DNA from: Acidobacteriota bacterium
GTDB taxonomy: Bacteria; Acidobacteriota; Terriglobia; Bryobacterales; Bryobacteraceae
Length of the DNA stretch: 64,000 nucleotides
Assembly: GCA_016871155.1 (NCBI GenBank)
Contig: VFZO01000002.1
Span: forward strand, 1-64,000
Reading direction: 5' to 3'
Part shown: positions 8,365 through 17,950 of the stretch, one piece after another
Position numbering within the stretch: position 1 is the stretch's first letter
How the letters are laid out: each line of letters opens with the position of its first letter
Notes under the pieces: model-generated
The model's database searches: none
The model's input: the letters and a program-made list of their open reading frames with translations, nothing else
What the model was told of the DNA's origin: nothing
Translations under genes and position numbers: made by a program

Positions 8365-9503
8365 GCGGGCCGCTTGTTACGATCGTCACGCCCTCGTTTA
8401 ATCAGGGCCGGTTTATACGGGCCACGATCGAGAGCGTATTGACGCAGGACTATCCGAATATCGAGTACATCGTGATGGACGGCGGCTCGACGGACGAGAC
8501 AGCGCAAGTGGTGAGCGAATACGGAAGCCGGCTGCGATTCGTCTCCGAGCCGGACCGCGGACAGACACACGCGATCAACAAGGGATTCCAACAGGCACGC
8601 GGACCGGTGGTGGCGTACCTGAACTCCGACGATACTCTTCTGCCGGGGGCAGTTGCGAAGGCAGTGGCCGCGCTGGAGGCCCACCCGGGGGCCGGCGCGA
8701 TTTACGGCGACGGCTATCAGATCGACGAAGCGGGCGCGGTCAGGCAGCGCTTTCCATTTACGGAACCATTCAACCTTTGGAAGCTTACCTACCTTCTGGA
8801 TTACGTGCTGCAGCAGACGGTCTTCTTCCGCCGGGAGTGCGTGGAGCAGCTTGGCTGGCTGAATGAGTCGCTGCATTTCGGGATGGACTGGGACATTCTG
8901 GTCCGGCTGGGGAAGCGGTATGGGCTCGTGTATGTACCGGAGCTACTCGGCTGTCTGCGTGAGTATGAAACGGCGAAGTCCTTCGCCGGCGGCGAGCGCC
9001 GGTTCCGGGAATTGGCCGGGCTGCTGCGCGCCCAGACCGGCGAACGGTTTCCGCCCGGCTGGTGGTTCTATGGCCTGGACACTTACGACAAGATCTGGTT
9101 CCGGCGTTGCAAACCGTTTCTCGGTGAGGCGGCCGCCCAGCGCATTGTGCACTTGTGCCGCGCGCGCATCGACTCTGTACAGCGTCATTCGCAGGGCTAC
9201 TACACCGATGGCTGGGCGGGGCGAACGTTGCACTGGATGCTACCGATGGGCCACGGGGCGTTCGCGATTCGCGGGACGGTTCCCGATTGGTCGCCGCGGT
9301 TCAGCGGGCAGGCGTTCCGCGTGCGGGTGAATGGACGGGAGGCGGCCACGGCACGGACCGGAACCGGAGCCTTTGAGTTGCGGGTGCCGCTACCGGGTGG
9401 CGGCGCACCGGTGATTCGTATCGATGCCTCCGCGGCCGTGCGGCCGCCGGGCGACGCCAGACGGCTGGCCTGGCAGGTGAGCGCTATCGAGCCGTGCCGG
9501 TGA
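8361..9503 (+). CDS. GT2 glycosyltransferase with C-terminal accessory domain
   Basis: VTIVTPSFNQGRFIRATIESVLTQDYPNIEYIVMDGGSTDET...LNSDDT; GTG start overlaps previous stop (GTGA). Confidence 0.88.
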   Translation: MSGPLVTIVTPSFNQGRFIRATIESVLTQDYPNIEYIVMDGGSTDETAQVVSEYGSRLRFVSEPDRGQTHAINKGFQQARGPVVAYLNSDDTLLPGAVAKAVAALEAHPGAGAIYGDGYQIDEAGAVRQRFPFTEPFNLWKLTYLLDYVLQQTVFFRRECVEQLGWLNESLHFGMDWDILVRLGKRYGLVYVPELLGCLREYETAKSFAGGERRFRELAGLLRAQTGERFPPGWWFYGLDTYDKIWFRRCKPFLGEAAAQRIVHLCRARIDSVQRHSQGYYTDGWAGRTLHWMLPMGHGAFAIRGTVPDWSPRFSGQAFRVRVNGREAATARTGTGAFELRVPLPGGGAPVIRIDASAAVRPPGDARRLAWQVSAIEPCR

Positions 9504-10488
9504 CCGGCAATCCCAGCCCCAGGCGCCGGCATTCGAATTCCACCATCTCGCGTACGATCTCCCGAAATGGCTTTTCCGGCCGCCAGCCGAGGACGGCGCG
9601 CGCTTTGGAGGAGTCGCCGTTGAGCGCGATGGTTTCCGCTTCGCGGAAGAAGCTCTGATCGAGCACAACATGTTTCGACCAGTCCAATCCGGCGCAATCG
9701 AACGCGGCCTCGACGAACTCCCGGACCGAGTGCAGTTGGCCGGTGGCAATGACATAGTCGTCGGGCACCTGCTGTTGGAGCATGAGCCACATGGCGCGCA
9801 CGTATTCCTTGGCGTAGCCCCAATCGCGAAGAGCATCCAGGTTGCCGAGGCGGAGCTCGGCGGCCTGTCCGGCCAGGATACGAGCGACGCCGGAGGAGAT
9901 TTTCCGGGTTACAAACTCGTGGCCGCGGCGGGGAGATTCATGATTGAACAGGATACCGGACGAGGCGTGGGTGCCGTAGCGCTCGCGGTAGTTCCGGACG
10001 AGTTCGAAGCCGGCGACTTTGCTGATGCCGTAAATGGATCGCGGCCTAAAGCGCGTCTGCTCGTTTTGGGGCGCCGATTCCGCGCGGCCGAACATTTCCG
10101 AGGAGCCGGCAAAGTAGAACCGGCAATCGGGGGTGAGGTCTTTCAGCGCCGCCAGCAGATAGTGGGTGCCGTTGATATTCGCCGTGAGCGTGGAAAATTC
10201 ATCGTCGAAGTCGTAGCTCACAAAACTGGCCGCGGCCAGGTGATAGCATTCCTGGGGCCGGATTTTAGCCACGGCATTGAAGATGCCCGCATAGCTTTCG
10301 AGCGACGCCGGATGGAGCTTCACCCGGTCGATGCAGGGAAGCAGGTTTTCCATGCGGTACTCGGGAGCTTCCAGACCCGCGCGGCGCACGAGACCATGGA
10401 CCTCGTAGTTCTTCTCAAGCAGCAATTCGGCCAGGTAGGAACCGTCCTGGCCATTGATTCCCGTGATGAGTGCGCGTCGTTTTTCCAT
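9484..10488 (-). CDS. GDP-mannose 4,6-dehydratase-like SDR (second copy)
   Basis: [46 protein letters not shown]; start at MEKRRAL. Confidence 0.88.
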   Translation of the reverse strand: MEKRRALITGINGQDGSYLAELLLEKNYEVHGLVRRAGLEAPEYRMENLLPCIDRVKLHPASLESYAGIFNAVAKIRPQECYHLAAASFVSYDFDDEFSTLTANINGTHYLLAALKDLTPDCRFYFAGSSEMFGRAESAPQNEQTRFRPRSIYGISKVAGFELVRNYRERYGTHASSGILFNHESPRRGHEFVTRKISSGVARILAGQAAELRLGNLDALRDWGYAKEYVRAMWLMLQQQVPDDYVIATGQLHSVREFVEAAFDCAGLDWSKHVVLDQSFFREAETIALNGDSSKARAVLGWRPEKPFREIVREMVEFECRRLGLGLPVTGTAR

Positions 10489-10508
10489 CGGGCAGATGGA
10501 CGCCGCCG

Positions 10509-11456
10509 CTACCGGATCAGGATGCCGAGACGGCGCGCCACCCACGTTTCGTTCCAGCGCCGGACAAACGCGCTGACACTCATTACGGCTCGCCATTCCC
10601 GCCAAAACCGGAGCGGTGAACGCCAATTCAACAGGGTACCAATTAGGAGGCTGAAAAGGAACTTCGTGAACGAGGGACGCAGGGGCTCGAAGAACTGGTC
10701 TCGATGATCGAGCAGGAAGGAAGCGTAACTGTGCGCCCAGCGGAACGGAACATAGCCGTAGTGTTCGCGCAGCGCGCGATTGGCTTCTTCGAACCCCGTT
10801 GTCCGCTGCTGGAACGTCTTGTTGGCCTTGTGCATCCTGGAGTTCGCCAGCAGCGCGTCGATCCGGTGAAACGTATGCTGACGGCTCAACCGCAGCCAAA
10901 GCTCGTAGTCGAAGGCCACCTCAAAACGCGTGTCGAAACCGCCTGCCTCGCGGAGAACGGCAGTGCGAATAAAGCAGGCCGGCTGACAGATGTAACAATG
11001 CTCTCGCAAAGTCTCCCGGTCAAAAGTCTCGGTCGGATAGTTGGCAATCCGATTTCCTTTGGCGTCGATCCAGTAGGCGTTGCCGTACACGGCCGCCGCG
11101 GCCGGGCGTTCATTGAGCCAGTGGACGGCGGTGCGAATCGCGCCGGGGAAGTAGGTGTCGTCCGCGTTCAAGTAGGCGAACACGCCGCCCGCGGCGAGTT
11201 GCAGACCTTTCTGGAGCGCTTCTGCCGTCCCGCCGTCGGCTTCCGAGATCAGGTGCAGACGGTGGGGATATTTTTCCTGGAACGCACGGATCACATCGAT
11301 CGTTCCATCCGTGGAACCGCCGTCGACGACGATGTACTCAAGGTTTGGGTAGTCCTGGCTGAGGACGCTTTCGAGCGTCCGCGCGATAAAACCGCCCATG
11401 TTGAGACACGGCGTGACGACTGTGACTAGAGGTAAATGCTCGTTGGAATCCATCAT
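10509..11456 (-). CDS. GT2 glycosyltransferase
   Basis: VVTPCLNMGGFIARTLESVLSQDYPNLEYIVVDGGSTDGT...YLNADDTY. Confidence 0.9.
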   Translation of the reverse strand: MMDSNEHLPLVTVVTPCLNMGGFIARTLESVLSQDYPNLEYIVVDGGSTDGTIDVIRAFQEKYPHRLHLISEADGGTAEALQKGLQLAAGGVFAYLNADDTYFPGAIRTAVHWLNERPAAAAVYGNAYWIDAKGNRIANYPTETFDRETLREHCYICQPACFIRTAVLREAGGFDTRFEVAFDYELWLRLSRQHTFHRIDALLANSRMHKANKTFQQRTTGFEEANRALREHYGYVPFRWAHSYASFLLDHRDQFFEPLRPSFTKFLFSLLIGTLLNWRSPLRFWREWRAVMSVSAFVRRWNETWVARRLGILIR

Positions 11457-11522
11457 CAGGTAACGCTTGGCGAATCCGCGGTCGAATCTTCATTGACTCG
11501 TCAACCCGAATCAGCGCAACCC

Positions 11523-11606
11523 GTTCCTCCGGAACTGATGTGCGATCTCTCGTTTTGTTGTTGTTTCGAGGTGACCAGACCTCGAGTTCCCCTTTGGACG
11601 GGGAAC
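11523..11606. repeat. Cluster of three inverted repeats (hairpins) in an intergenic gap
   Basis: GTTCC-TCC-GGAAC (11523-11535), CGAGGT-GACCAG-ACCTCG (11567-11584), GTTCCCC-TTTGGAC-GGGGAAC (11586-11606). Confidence 0.6.
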
Positions 11607-11638
11607 GTGGACTAGTAGTATACCATGGAGAATATAAG

Positions 11639-14600
11639 TCAAAATTCCAGGCGCATAGTGACTTGGACCTGCCTGGGCCGAAAGCCCACACCACCGTAGC
11701 TGTTGGCCAGGCTGGCAATTCCATCGGCACCCGGGACATTCAAACCGTGCCTGTTAAAGACGTTAAACACATCGACGTCCGCACGTAAATAGGGATGGGC
11801 GTTGTCCTTGCGAAACCGAAAGTACTTCCGAATAGAGGAGTCCATTGTCCAATTGAACGGACCCAGACGCGTTTGATTTCGCCAGGGATGCAGGCCCGTG
11901 TCGTATCCGACGCGCACCACACCTCCCGTGAGTAGTGGCAAGTACACAACGTTGGTGTCGTAGTCAGCGTTGTTCGGATCCGTGGGCAGACCGCCTTTCG
12001 GCCACGGGTTAACCGGCTTTTGAGCCGGCTTGTAGTTCTCCGGCAGGCCAAAAATTCCGTTGCGCAGGCCAAACTGGTTCCGGCTATTGATCAGCCGTTC
12101 GCTGATGTATCCGTTGTACCAGAGGCGGCCCTCGATGCAGCGCTCGTCTGCGGGGTTACGCCCCAGGGCCGGCGTATTGCGGCAATCGAGAATTTTGTGT
12201 TTGTTCCGGTAGACCTCAAAGTCTCCCATCTCTCCCCAATTGTTTACCGGCATGGCGTACCAGGTGGACAACATGGTTCCCGAGCCCGTCATGACCCAGC
12301 CGCCGAGCACGCCGTTGACGATCGGGTTGTTCGTCTTGAGGAGTTTCTTACCCCGGCCGATCGGAAGGTCCCAGATCCAGTTCCAGCGAATGCGATGCTT
12401 GGGCACTCCAGTGTCGCGGTCATAGAAAAGGAAGCGGTTCAGCGCTTTGAAGTCCGTAGGCACGGCACCAGGCAGGTAGGCCGACGGCGAGGACACGACA
12501 TCGTCCCGGAACGAGTTGCCGGCCAGGCGCAGGGCGTTCGTCATGGTGTAAAAGGCTTGGAACTGCAGGCCTCTGCTGTATCGCCGTTCATACTCCAGAC
12601 TCCAGACCGACGAATTGATGAAACCGCTGCGTTGCAATAACCGGATGTCTGTGTAAGCATTCTGGTCGAAGGGCCGCCGCAGAACACTGGCAAACTCACC
12701 GGTGGGCGTTGGACGCCCGGTTGTGAGGTACCAGATGTAGTCGTTGGGAGCTGCATTGATATTAAAGAGTTGATCGGTATTGAACCCGTGCTTGCCCTTG
12801 TACGCGAGGCGAATGACGCTGGTTCTGCTGAGTTGTTTTTCGAGGGTCAGGTTCCACTCGTGGATCTTCAGGCTGGGCTGCTTGCCGTCCATGCCAACGA
12901 CGCTTCGACCGCGCGCGACGGCGGAGGGATCATCCATGTCGATGAGATTCCGGCTATTCTCGCCGATGCGGATACCTGGTACGTTCCGGAGCAGGTAGTT
13001 CGGAATGCCGTCCGGGCTTTGAGCGGCAGCGTTTGGGTTGAAGGTGAAGTCCACCCGGAAGGGCGGCAGGCCCGAGAACTGTGCCAGCAGGGTCCGCATC
13101 GGCACGGCCGAGATATACAGGCCATAGCCGCCGCGAATAATCCAGGGCAGGTCACCCGTGGTGAGTTTGTAGGCGAAGCCGCCACGCGGCGCGATGTCGA
13201 AATTGTTCGATGAAAACAGTTGGCTGGGCCGCCCCAACTCCTTCGCGTTGGTGAACTTCACGCCGACCCGCTCGAAGACGTTTACGATGGCCGGCGTTGT
13301 GGCGCGCAGCTTGTAGTAGTGCTCGAGCGGTTCCGCGAACATGAGCGATTTGGATTCCATGTCGAAAGCGTTGAGTAGATTGTCACGCTCGGTAAAGGCG
13401 GGATTGATGTCCCATCGCAGGCCCGGCGTAAGGGTTAAGCGGGAATTGACACGCCAGGAGTCTTGCCAGTAGAGTCCGGCATTCTTTTCGTACACTCGCA
13501 TCAAACCGCGCTTCAGGCCGGCCAGGTACTGCCCGGCGTAGCCCAGATAGAAGTTCGCGGCGTCGTGCCCGGTCAGCGGCGTTGTGCCCGGATTGACTGT
13601 GGTGCCTTGCGTCGAGGATTCCAAGGAGGTGGCGAGGCTGTTGAACCAGGCTGCGCCGGAGATGGTGCCCTGATCCGGAAGAAGCACCTGCTTCTCATGA
13701 TGGAAGCGGAAGCCGAACGCCAGATTGTGGCGCTTGTGGATGTAGGTGTAGTTCTGCTCCACGTTCGAGATCATCGAATACAACTCGCGGCGGTTATCGC
13801 CCTCGACGTAGTTCATGAAGCCGGTGTTTTGCAGAAACGGCCAGCCAATCTCACCCAACGGATTGGGTAGCCCGAACTCGGCCGCCCAGTCCTTCTGCTC
13901 GATGCCGGTGACCGTTTTCGCCAGTTGCCAGGTGCGGTTGGCCAGTGTCTCCACGTTGAATTTGGCCGAAAACGCGCGTATCCAGCTCATTGCCACCGCG
14001 CGGCTTGTCACGGGTAAATAGGTTGTGTTCGCTTCAAAGTTCTTCGTCGGCGCGCCCGTCGCACCGCCAGTGCCCAGGAACACGTTTCGCCGGTTGGAAC
14101 GGTTCAGCTTTACGAAGACGTTGTCCTTGTCGCCGAAGCGATGGTCAATCCGCAGAGTGGTTGGATTGTCGCTCATGTTCGGAAAGTTCGAAAGCGGAAC
14201 GGGGATCTTGAGGTTATTCGCCGTGACGGGATTCGTGATGTCGGTAGGCTGCGGAGTAATGTCGTAGATGCGCTGGGCGAATGCGCTGACCCGGTTGGAC
14301 GGAATCTGATTGTTGATGAAGGGGTCGCGAACGGAGACCAGCCGGCCGTTCGGAAACTCTTCCTGGCGCGTGGTTAGCGGATCGTAGAGTTGAATTGTCC
14401 GGCCCTGGGCGTCGATCAGCGAACTGAAGTCACCGGCACGCATGGCGGCGGTGGGCACACGAAATTCGCGGGTAATGCCCTGGACCAGTTCCGCGCCTTC
14501 CCGGACAAAGAAGAAGAAAGTCCTGTTCTTGCCGTTGTAGAGTTTTCTGTCCCCCAACCCGAAGGTGGGAAGGACAACCGGACCGCCCACCGAGCCGCCG

Positions 14601-15412
14601 AACTCATTGCGAATGAGTTTTGGCGTTGGGAATGGACGGCCATCGAAGAACACATCCTGGCGGGCCCTGGCGACTCCGAACGCGTTGTTACGATGGGTCT
14701 CGAAGACGGCGAGGGTGAGCCGGTTCGTGCCGCCGCGGGTAGTGACGATCACAGAGGTGGGCCGGGTGTACTTGGCCGACGAGGTGGAGGTTTCCACGCG
14801 CACTTCTCCGATCGACTCCAGGCCCTGCAAACCGGCCGAGCCGCCGAATTCGCGGTTGTTAGCCGCCGCGCCGTCCTGCACGTAGTCTGTGGAGTAGCCC
14901 ATCAAACCGGAAACGCGCACGCCGCCGTTCACATCCTCGGAAGCCTCAACGCCGGGCGTCACGCTACCGAGCAGTGTATTCAGGTTGCGACCGTTGATCG
15001 GCAGGTTTTTGATTCGCTCGGAGTCCAGCGTGGTGGCATCGGTCGGGTCGGTGGGTGTCACCAGCGGCAGGGTCTCCGTCACTTCGATCGTTTCCGAAAC
15101 CTGTCCGGGATGCAGGACCGGATCGATGATCGCTGTCCGTCCGATCTCCAGAACGACCTCGCCCTCCCAGGCTTTCATGCCTTGCATTTCCACTCGAACC
15201 CGGTAGCGGCCGACGCCGACCGGCGGCGTGGAGTAGGCCCCATCGGCGTCGGACTCCAGGCGGGTGGGGCGGCCGGTTTCGACGTGGACGATGGAGAGCC
15301 TGGCTCCGGGAATCACGGCGCCGGTTGGGTCCTTGACCGTACCCTGAATGGTGCCGGTGGTGGACTGCGCGTACACACACAACGAAACACAGAACGCCAG
15401 AATTCGAATCAT
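11639..15412 (-). CDS. TonB-dependent receptor/Oar-like outer membrane protein with N-terminal carboxypeptidase-regulatory domain
   Basis: TGTIQGTVKDPTGAVIPGARLSI N-domain, NGRNLNTLLGSVTPGV plug-like region, beta-barrel ending VTMRLEF. Confidence 0.88.
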   Translation of the reverse strand: MIRILAFCVSLCVYAQSTTGTIQGTVKDPTGAVIPGARLSIVHVETGRPTRLESDADGAYSTPPVGVGRYRVRVEMQGMKAWEGEVVLEIGRTAIIDPVLHPGQVSETIEVTETLPLVTPTDPTDATTLDSERIKNLPINGRNLNTLLGSVTPGVEASEDVNGGVRVSGLMGYSTDYVQDGAAANNREFGGSAGLQGLESIGEVRVETSTSSAKYTRPTSVIVTTRGGTNRLTLAVFETHRNNAFGVARARQDVFFDGRPFPTPKLIRNEFGGSVGGPVVLPTFGLGDRKLYNGKNRTFFFFVREGAELVQGITREFRVPTAAMRAGDFSSLIDAQGRTIQLYDPLTTRQEEFPNGRLVSVRDPFINNQIPSNRVSAFAQRIYDITPQPTDITNPVTANNLKIPVPLSNFPNMSDNPTTLRIDHRFGDKDNVFVKLNRSNRRNVFLGTGGATGAPTKNFEANTTYLPVTSRAVAMSWIRAFSAKFNVETLANRTWQLAKTVTGIEQKDWAAEFGLPNPLGEIGWPFLQNTGFMNYVEGDNRRELYSMISNVEQNYTYIHKRHNLAFGFRFHHEKQVLLPDQGTISGAAWFNSLATSLESSTQGTTVNPGTTPLTGHDAANFYLGYAGQYLAGLKRGLMRVYEKNAGLYWQDSWRVNSRLTLTPGLRWDINPAFTERDNLLNAFDMESKSLMFAEPLEHYYKLRATTPAIVNVFERVGVKFTNAKELGRPSQLFSSNNFDIAPRGGFAYKLTTGDLPWIIRGGYGLYISAVPMRTLLAQFSGLPPFRVDFTFNPNAAAQSPDGIPNYLLRNVPGIRIGENSRNLIDMDDPSAVARGRSVVGMDGKQPSLKIHEWNLTLEKQLSRTSVIRLAYKGKHGFNTDQLFNINAAPNDYIWYLTTGRPTPTGEFASVLRRPFDQNAYTDIRLLQRSGFINSSVWSLEYERRYSRGLQFQAFYTMTNALRLAGNSFRDDVVSSPSAYLPGAVPTDFKALNRFLFYDRDTGVPKHRIRWNWIWDLPIGRGKKLLKTNNPIVNGVLGGWVMTGSGTMLSTWYAMPVNNWGEMGDFEVYRNKHKILDCRNTPALGRNPADERCIEGRLWYNGYISERLINSRNQFGLRNGIFGLPENYKPAQKPVNPWPKGGLPTDPNNADYDTNVVYLPLLTGGVVRVGYDTGLHPWRNQTRLGPFNWTMDSSIRKYFRFRKDNAHPYLRADVDVFNVFNRHGLNVPGADGIASLANSYGGVGFRPRQVQVTMRLEF

Positions 15413-15467
15413 GGTGCCCCCGCGGCTCGTTTGATTATAAGAAATGTACCTGGGAGAATTTCAGCAA

Positions 15468-16763
15468 ATGTTGCTACCACGCCGTGGTTTTCTCGGGTTC
15501 TTCGCCGCCGCTGGACGGGGGTTGCGCGCCGCGCCGTTCCAGACCGACGTCACTCCGCCGCCGCAGACGCCGCTGTGTTATGGCCTGGTGCCCGATGGCG
15601 CCTCCGTCCAGGATCCTCTGCAGGCCCGAGGTCTGGTGATTTTGCCAGAAGGCCAACCGCCAGTGGTGCTGTGCGCCGTGGATTGGCTGGGAATCGGAAA
15701 CGGAAGCCGGGACCGGTGGCGCATCGCCCTGGCCCGCGCGTGCGGCACGACCCCGGAACGCGTAGCGCTTCACACGGTGCATCAACACGATGCGCCCGGC
15801 GACGACCTTTCGGCGCAAGCGCTGCTGCCAAGCGGCATGTTGCTCTACGACGAGGCGTTCGCCGCGGCCGCGGTTCGCCGCGTGGCGGCGGCGGCCAAAG
15901 CGGCGCGGCCCCGGCGAATCACGCACATCGGCGTTGGGAAGGCACCGGTCGACCGCATCGCATCGAACCGGCGGATTCTCGGCCGGGACGGCAAAATTCA
16001 GTTTGGCCGGATGACCTCCTGCCGCAACTCGCCACACTGCGACGCCGCCGAAGGAGTGATCGATCCGTTGCTGCGCTCCATCAGCTTCCTGGCGGACAAA
16101 CGGCGCGTCGCCACGCTGAGCTATTACGCGACGCACCCGATGAGCTACTACGGCAAGGGCGAAATCTCCAGCGATTTCGTGGGCCACGCCCGGAACGCGC
16201 AGCGGGACACGTTCCAGATTCACTTTACCGGCGCAGCCGGCAATATCGGCGCCGGCAAATACAACGACGGCGCGCCTGAGAACCGGGCGGCTCTGACGGC
16301 ACGGCTGGGAGCGGCGATGACGGCCGCGCGGCAGACGGAGGAGATCGTCCCGTACGACGGCTTCCGCTGGGTGGTCTCGCGAGTGGAGTTACCGCCGAGG
16401 CCCGGCCGGGAGTTTAGCGAGGAAGCGATTGTCAGAGCGCTGGCCGACGAGAAACTGGAAGCGAGACTGCGCCGAAACAACGCCCGCTATCTGGCGTTCC
16501 TGCGGCTGACCAAGGCCGGGCGTCAGATCGACCTGAGCGCGTTCCACACCGGGGGCGCCAAAGTCCTGCATATGCCCGGCGAACTCTTTGTCGAATACCA
16601 ACTCCACGCCGGAACGGCGATGGCCGCCTACGGCGACTACGGACCCATGTACATCGGCACACGCCGGGCCTACGACGAAGGTGGATACGAGACCTCCGCG
16701 GTTTCACGCGTCGGACCGGCGGTGGAGGAGATGCTCCACGAAGGCATGCGCCGGCTCTACTGA
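15468..16763 (+). CDS. Neutral/alkaline ceramidase-like secreted protein
   Basis: RRGFLGFFAAAGRG Tat-like N-terminus; TDVTPP..., VVLCAVDWLGIG, HTVHQHDAPGDD. Confidence 0.65.
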   Translation: MLLPRRGFLGFFAAAGRGLRAAPFQTDVTPPPQTPLCYGLVPDGASVQDPLQARGLVILPEGQPPVVLCAVDWLGIGNGSRDRWRIALARACGTTPERVALHTVHQHDAPGDDLSAQALLPSGMLLYDEAFAAAAVRRVAAAAKAARPRRITHIGVGKAPVDRIASNRRILGRDGKIQFGRMTSCRNSPHCDAAEGVIDPLLRSISFLADKRRVATLSYYATHPMSYYGKGEISSDFVGHARNAQRDTFQIHFTGAAGNIGAGKYNDGAPENRAALTARLGAAMTAARQTEEIVPYDGFRWVVSRVELPPRPGREFSEEAIVRALADEKLEARLRRNNARYLAFLRLTKAGRQIDLSAFHTGGAKVLHMPGELFVEYQLHAGTAMAAYGDYGPMYIGTRRAYDEGGYETSAVSRVGPAVEEMLHEGMRRLY

Positions 16764-17941
16764 TTCAGCGCCGCGTAGGCCATCTGCACGAAGGCGCTGC
16801 GCTCGTCGGAGCCGCCTTCGCGATGAATCAGGAAGATGCCGAACAGTTGGTTCTTCGGGTCCAGGAAACAGAAGGTGCCGTAACGGCCGCCGTGTCCGTA
16901 GGTTCCGGGCGGCATAGGCTGTCCGGCGCTCTCCTCGCGAACCACAAACCAACCCAAGCCCCAGCCGTTGCCGGGACCGTTGGTGCGGAGCGTACCGGTG
17001 TGCACCTGCGCCATGAGCCGGATGTTTTCGGCGCTCAAAAGGCGGAACGATCCGTGCCGGCCGCCATCAATCAAAAGCGTCTTGTACAAGATCGCCAGAT
17101 CGCTGGCGGTCGAATACAGGCCACCCTCCGGCAGCGAGTACTTGGCGCCGTCGCGAAACTTCATGGCGCCCTCACCGAGCGGATCGGACGTGTACTTCAG
17201 GGGCTTGCCGTCCCGCAGGATATAGGCGGTGGGCATGCGGTGCCACTTGTCCTTCGGAGGAAAGATGTATGTGTCCTTCATTCCGAGAGGTTCGAAGATT
17301 CGCTGTGCAAGGAACACTTCCAGCTTTTGACCGGAGATCACCTCCACAATCCGCGCCAGGACGGCGGTGCCGGTGTTGGAATACTGCCACTTGGAGCCTG
17401 GTTCAAACTCCAGCGGCTGTTGAGAGAGAACCAGACTTACATCGGCGAGCGACTTGTGCAAAGCGCCGTGCAGCTCTCCGATTCCCGGCGGCGGATTCAA
17501 CATCATGCCAGAGGTGTGCGTCATCAAGTCAAAGACCGTGATGGGGCGCGCCGGGAGCTTGACGGTTTTCGCGCCGCCGGCGTGGACGCTGGCAACCACC
17601 ATCTGCCCGCGGAATTCCGGCAGATGCTTCTGGACCGGATCGGTCAATGCCAGACGCCCTTCCTCCGCCAGAATCATCGCCGCCATTGCGACCACCGGTT
17701 TCGTCATGGAGTGCAGTTGGAAGATGTTTTCCTTCGTCATCGGCTGGCGCGACTCCAGATCAGTGAAGCCTACGGCGTCGAAGGCGACGGTCTCGCCCTT
17801 GTGCGAGAGCAATGTGACCATTCCGGCTGCCTGGCCGGCGGTGACGAACTCCAGCAGGCGCGCTGGAATCCTGGCCAACCGCGCGCGATCGACGGTCTGC
17901 GCAGGGAGGCAAAGGGCGAAGAAGAAAGCAAAAAGCCGCAT
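16757..17941 (-). CDS. Serine hydrolase (beta-lactamase class C family)
   Basis: HSMTKPVVAMAAMILAEEG (SMTK), YSNTG, HGGRYGT. Confidence 0.9.
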   Translation of the reverse strand: MRLFAFFFALCLPAQTVDRARLARIPARLLEFVTAGQAAGMVTLLSHKGETVAFDAVGFTDLESRQPMTKENIFQLHSMTKPVVAMAAMILAEEGRLALTDPVQKHLPEFRGQMVVASVHAGGAKTVKLPARPITVFDLMTHTSGMMLNPPPGIGELHGALHKSLADVSLVLSQQPLEFEPGSKWQYSNTGTAVLARIVEVISGQKLEVFLAQRIFEPLGMKDTYIFPPKDKWHRMPTAYILRDGKPLKYTSDPLGEGAMKFRDGAKYSLPEGGLYSTASDLAILYKTLLIDGGRHGSFRLLSAENIRLMAQVHTGTLRTNGPGNGWGLGWFVVREESAGQPMPPGTYGHGGRYGTFCFLDPKNQLFGIFLIHREGGSDERSAFVQMAYAALNQ

Positions 17942-17950
17942 CCGGCTATT

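Noticed and set aside
14025-14267. Small plus-strand ORFs within the TonB-like receptor
   Set aside because: No recognisable motifs; expected antisense open frames at this GC content.
14390-16279. 629-aa plus-strand ORF
   Set aside because: Antisense to the TonB-like receptor and out of frame with the ceramidase-like gene; high-GC shadow ORF with low-complexity Arg-rich tail.
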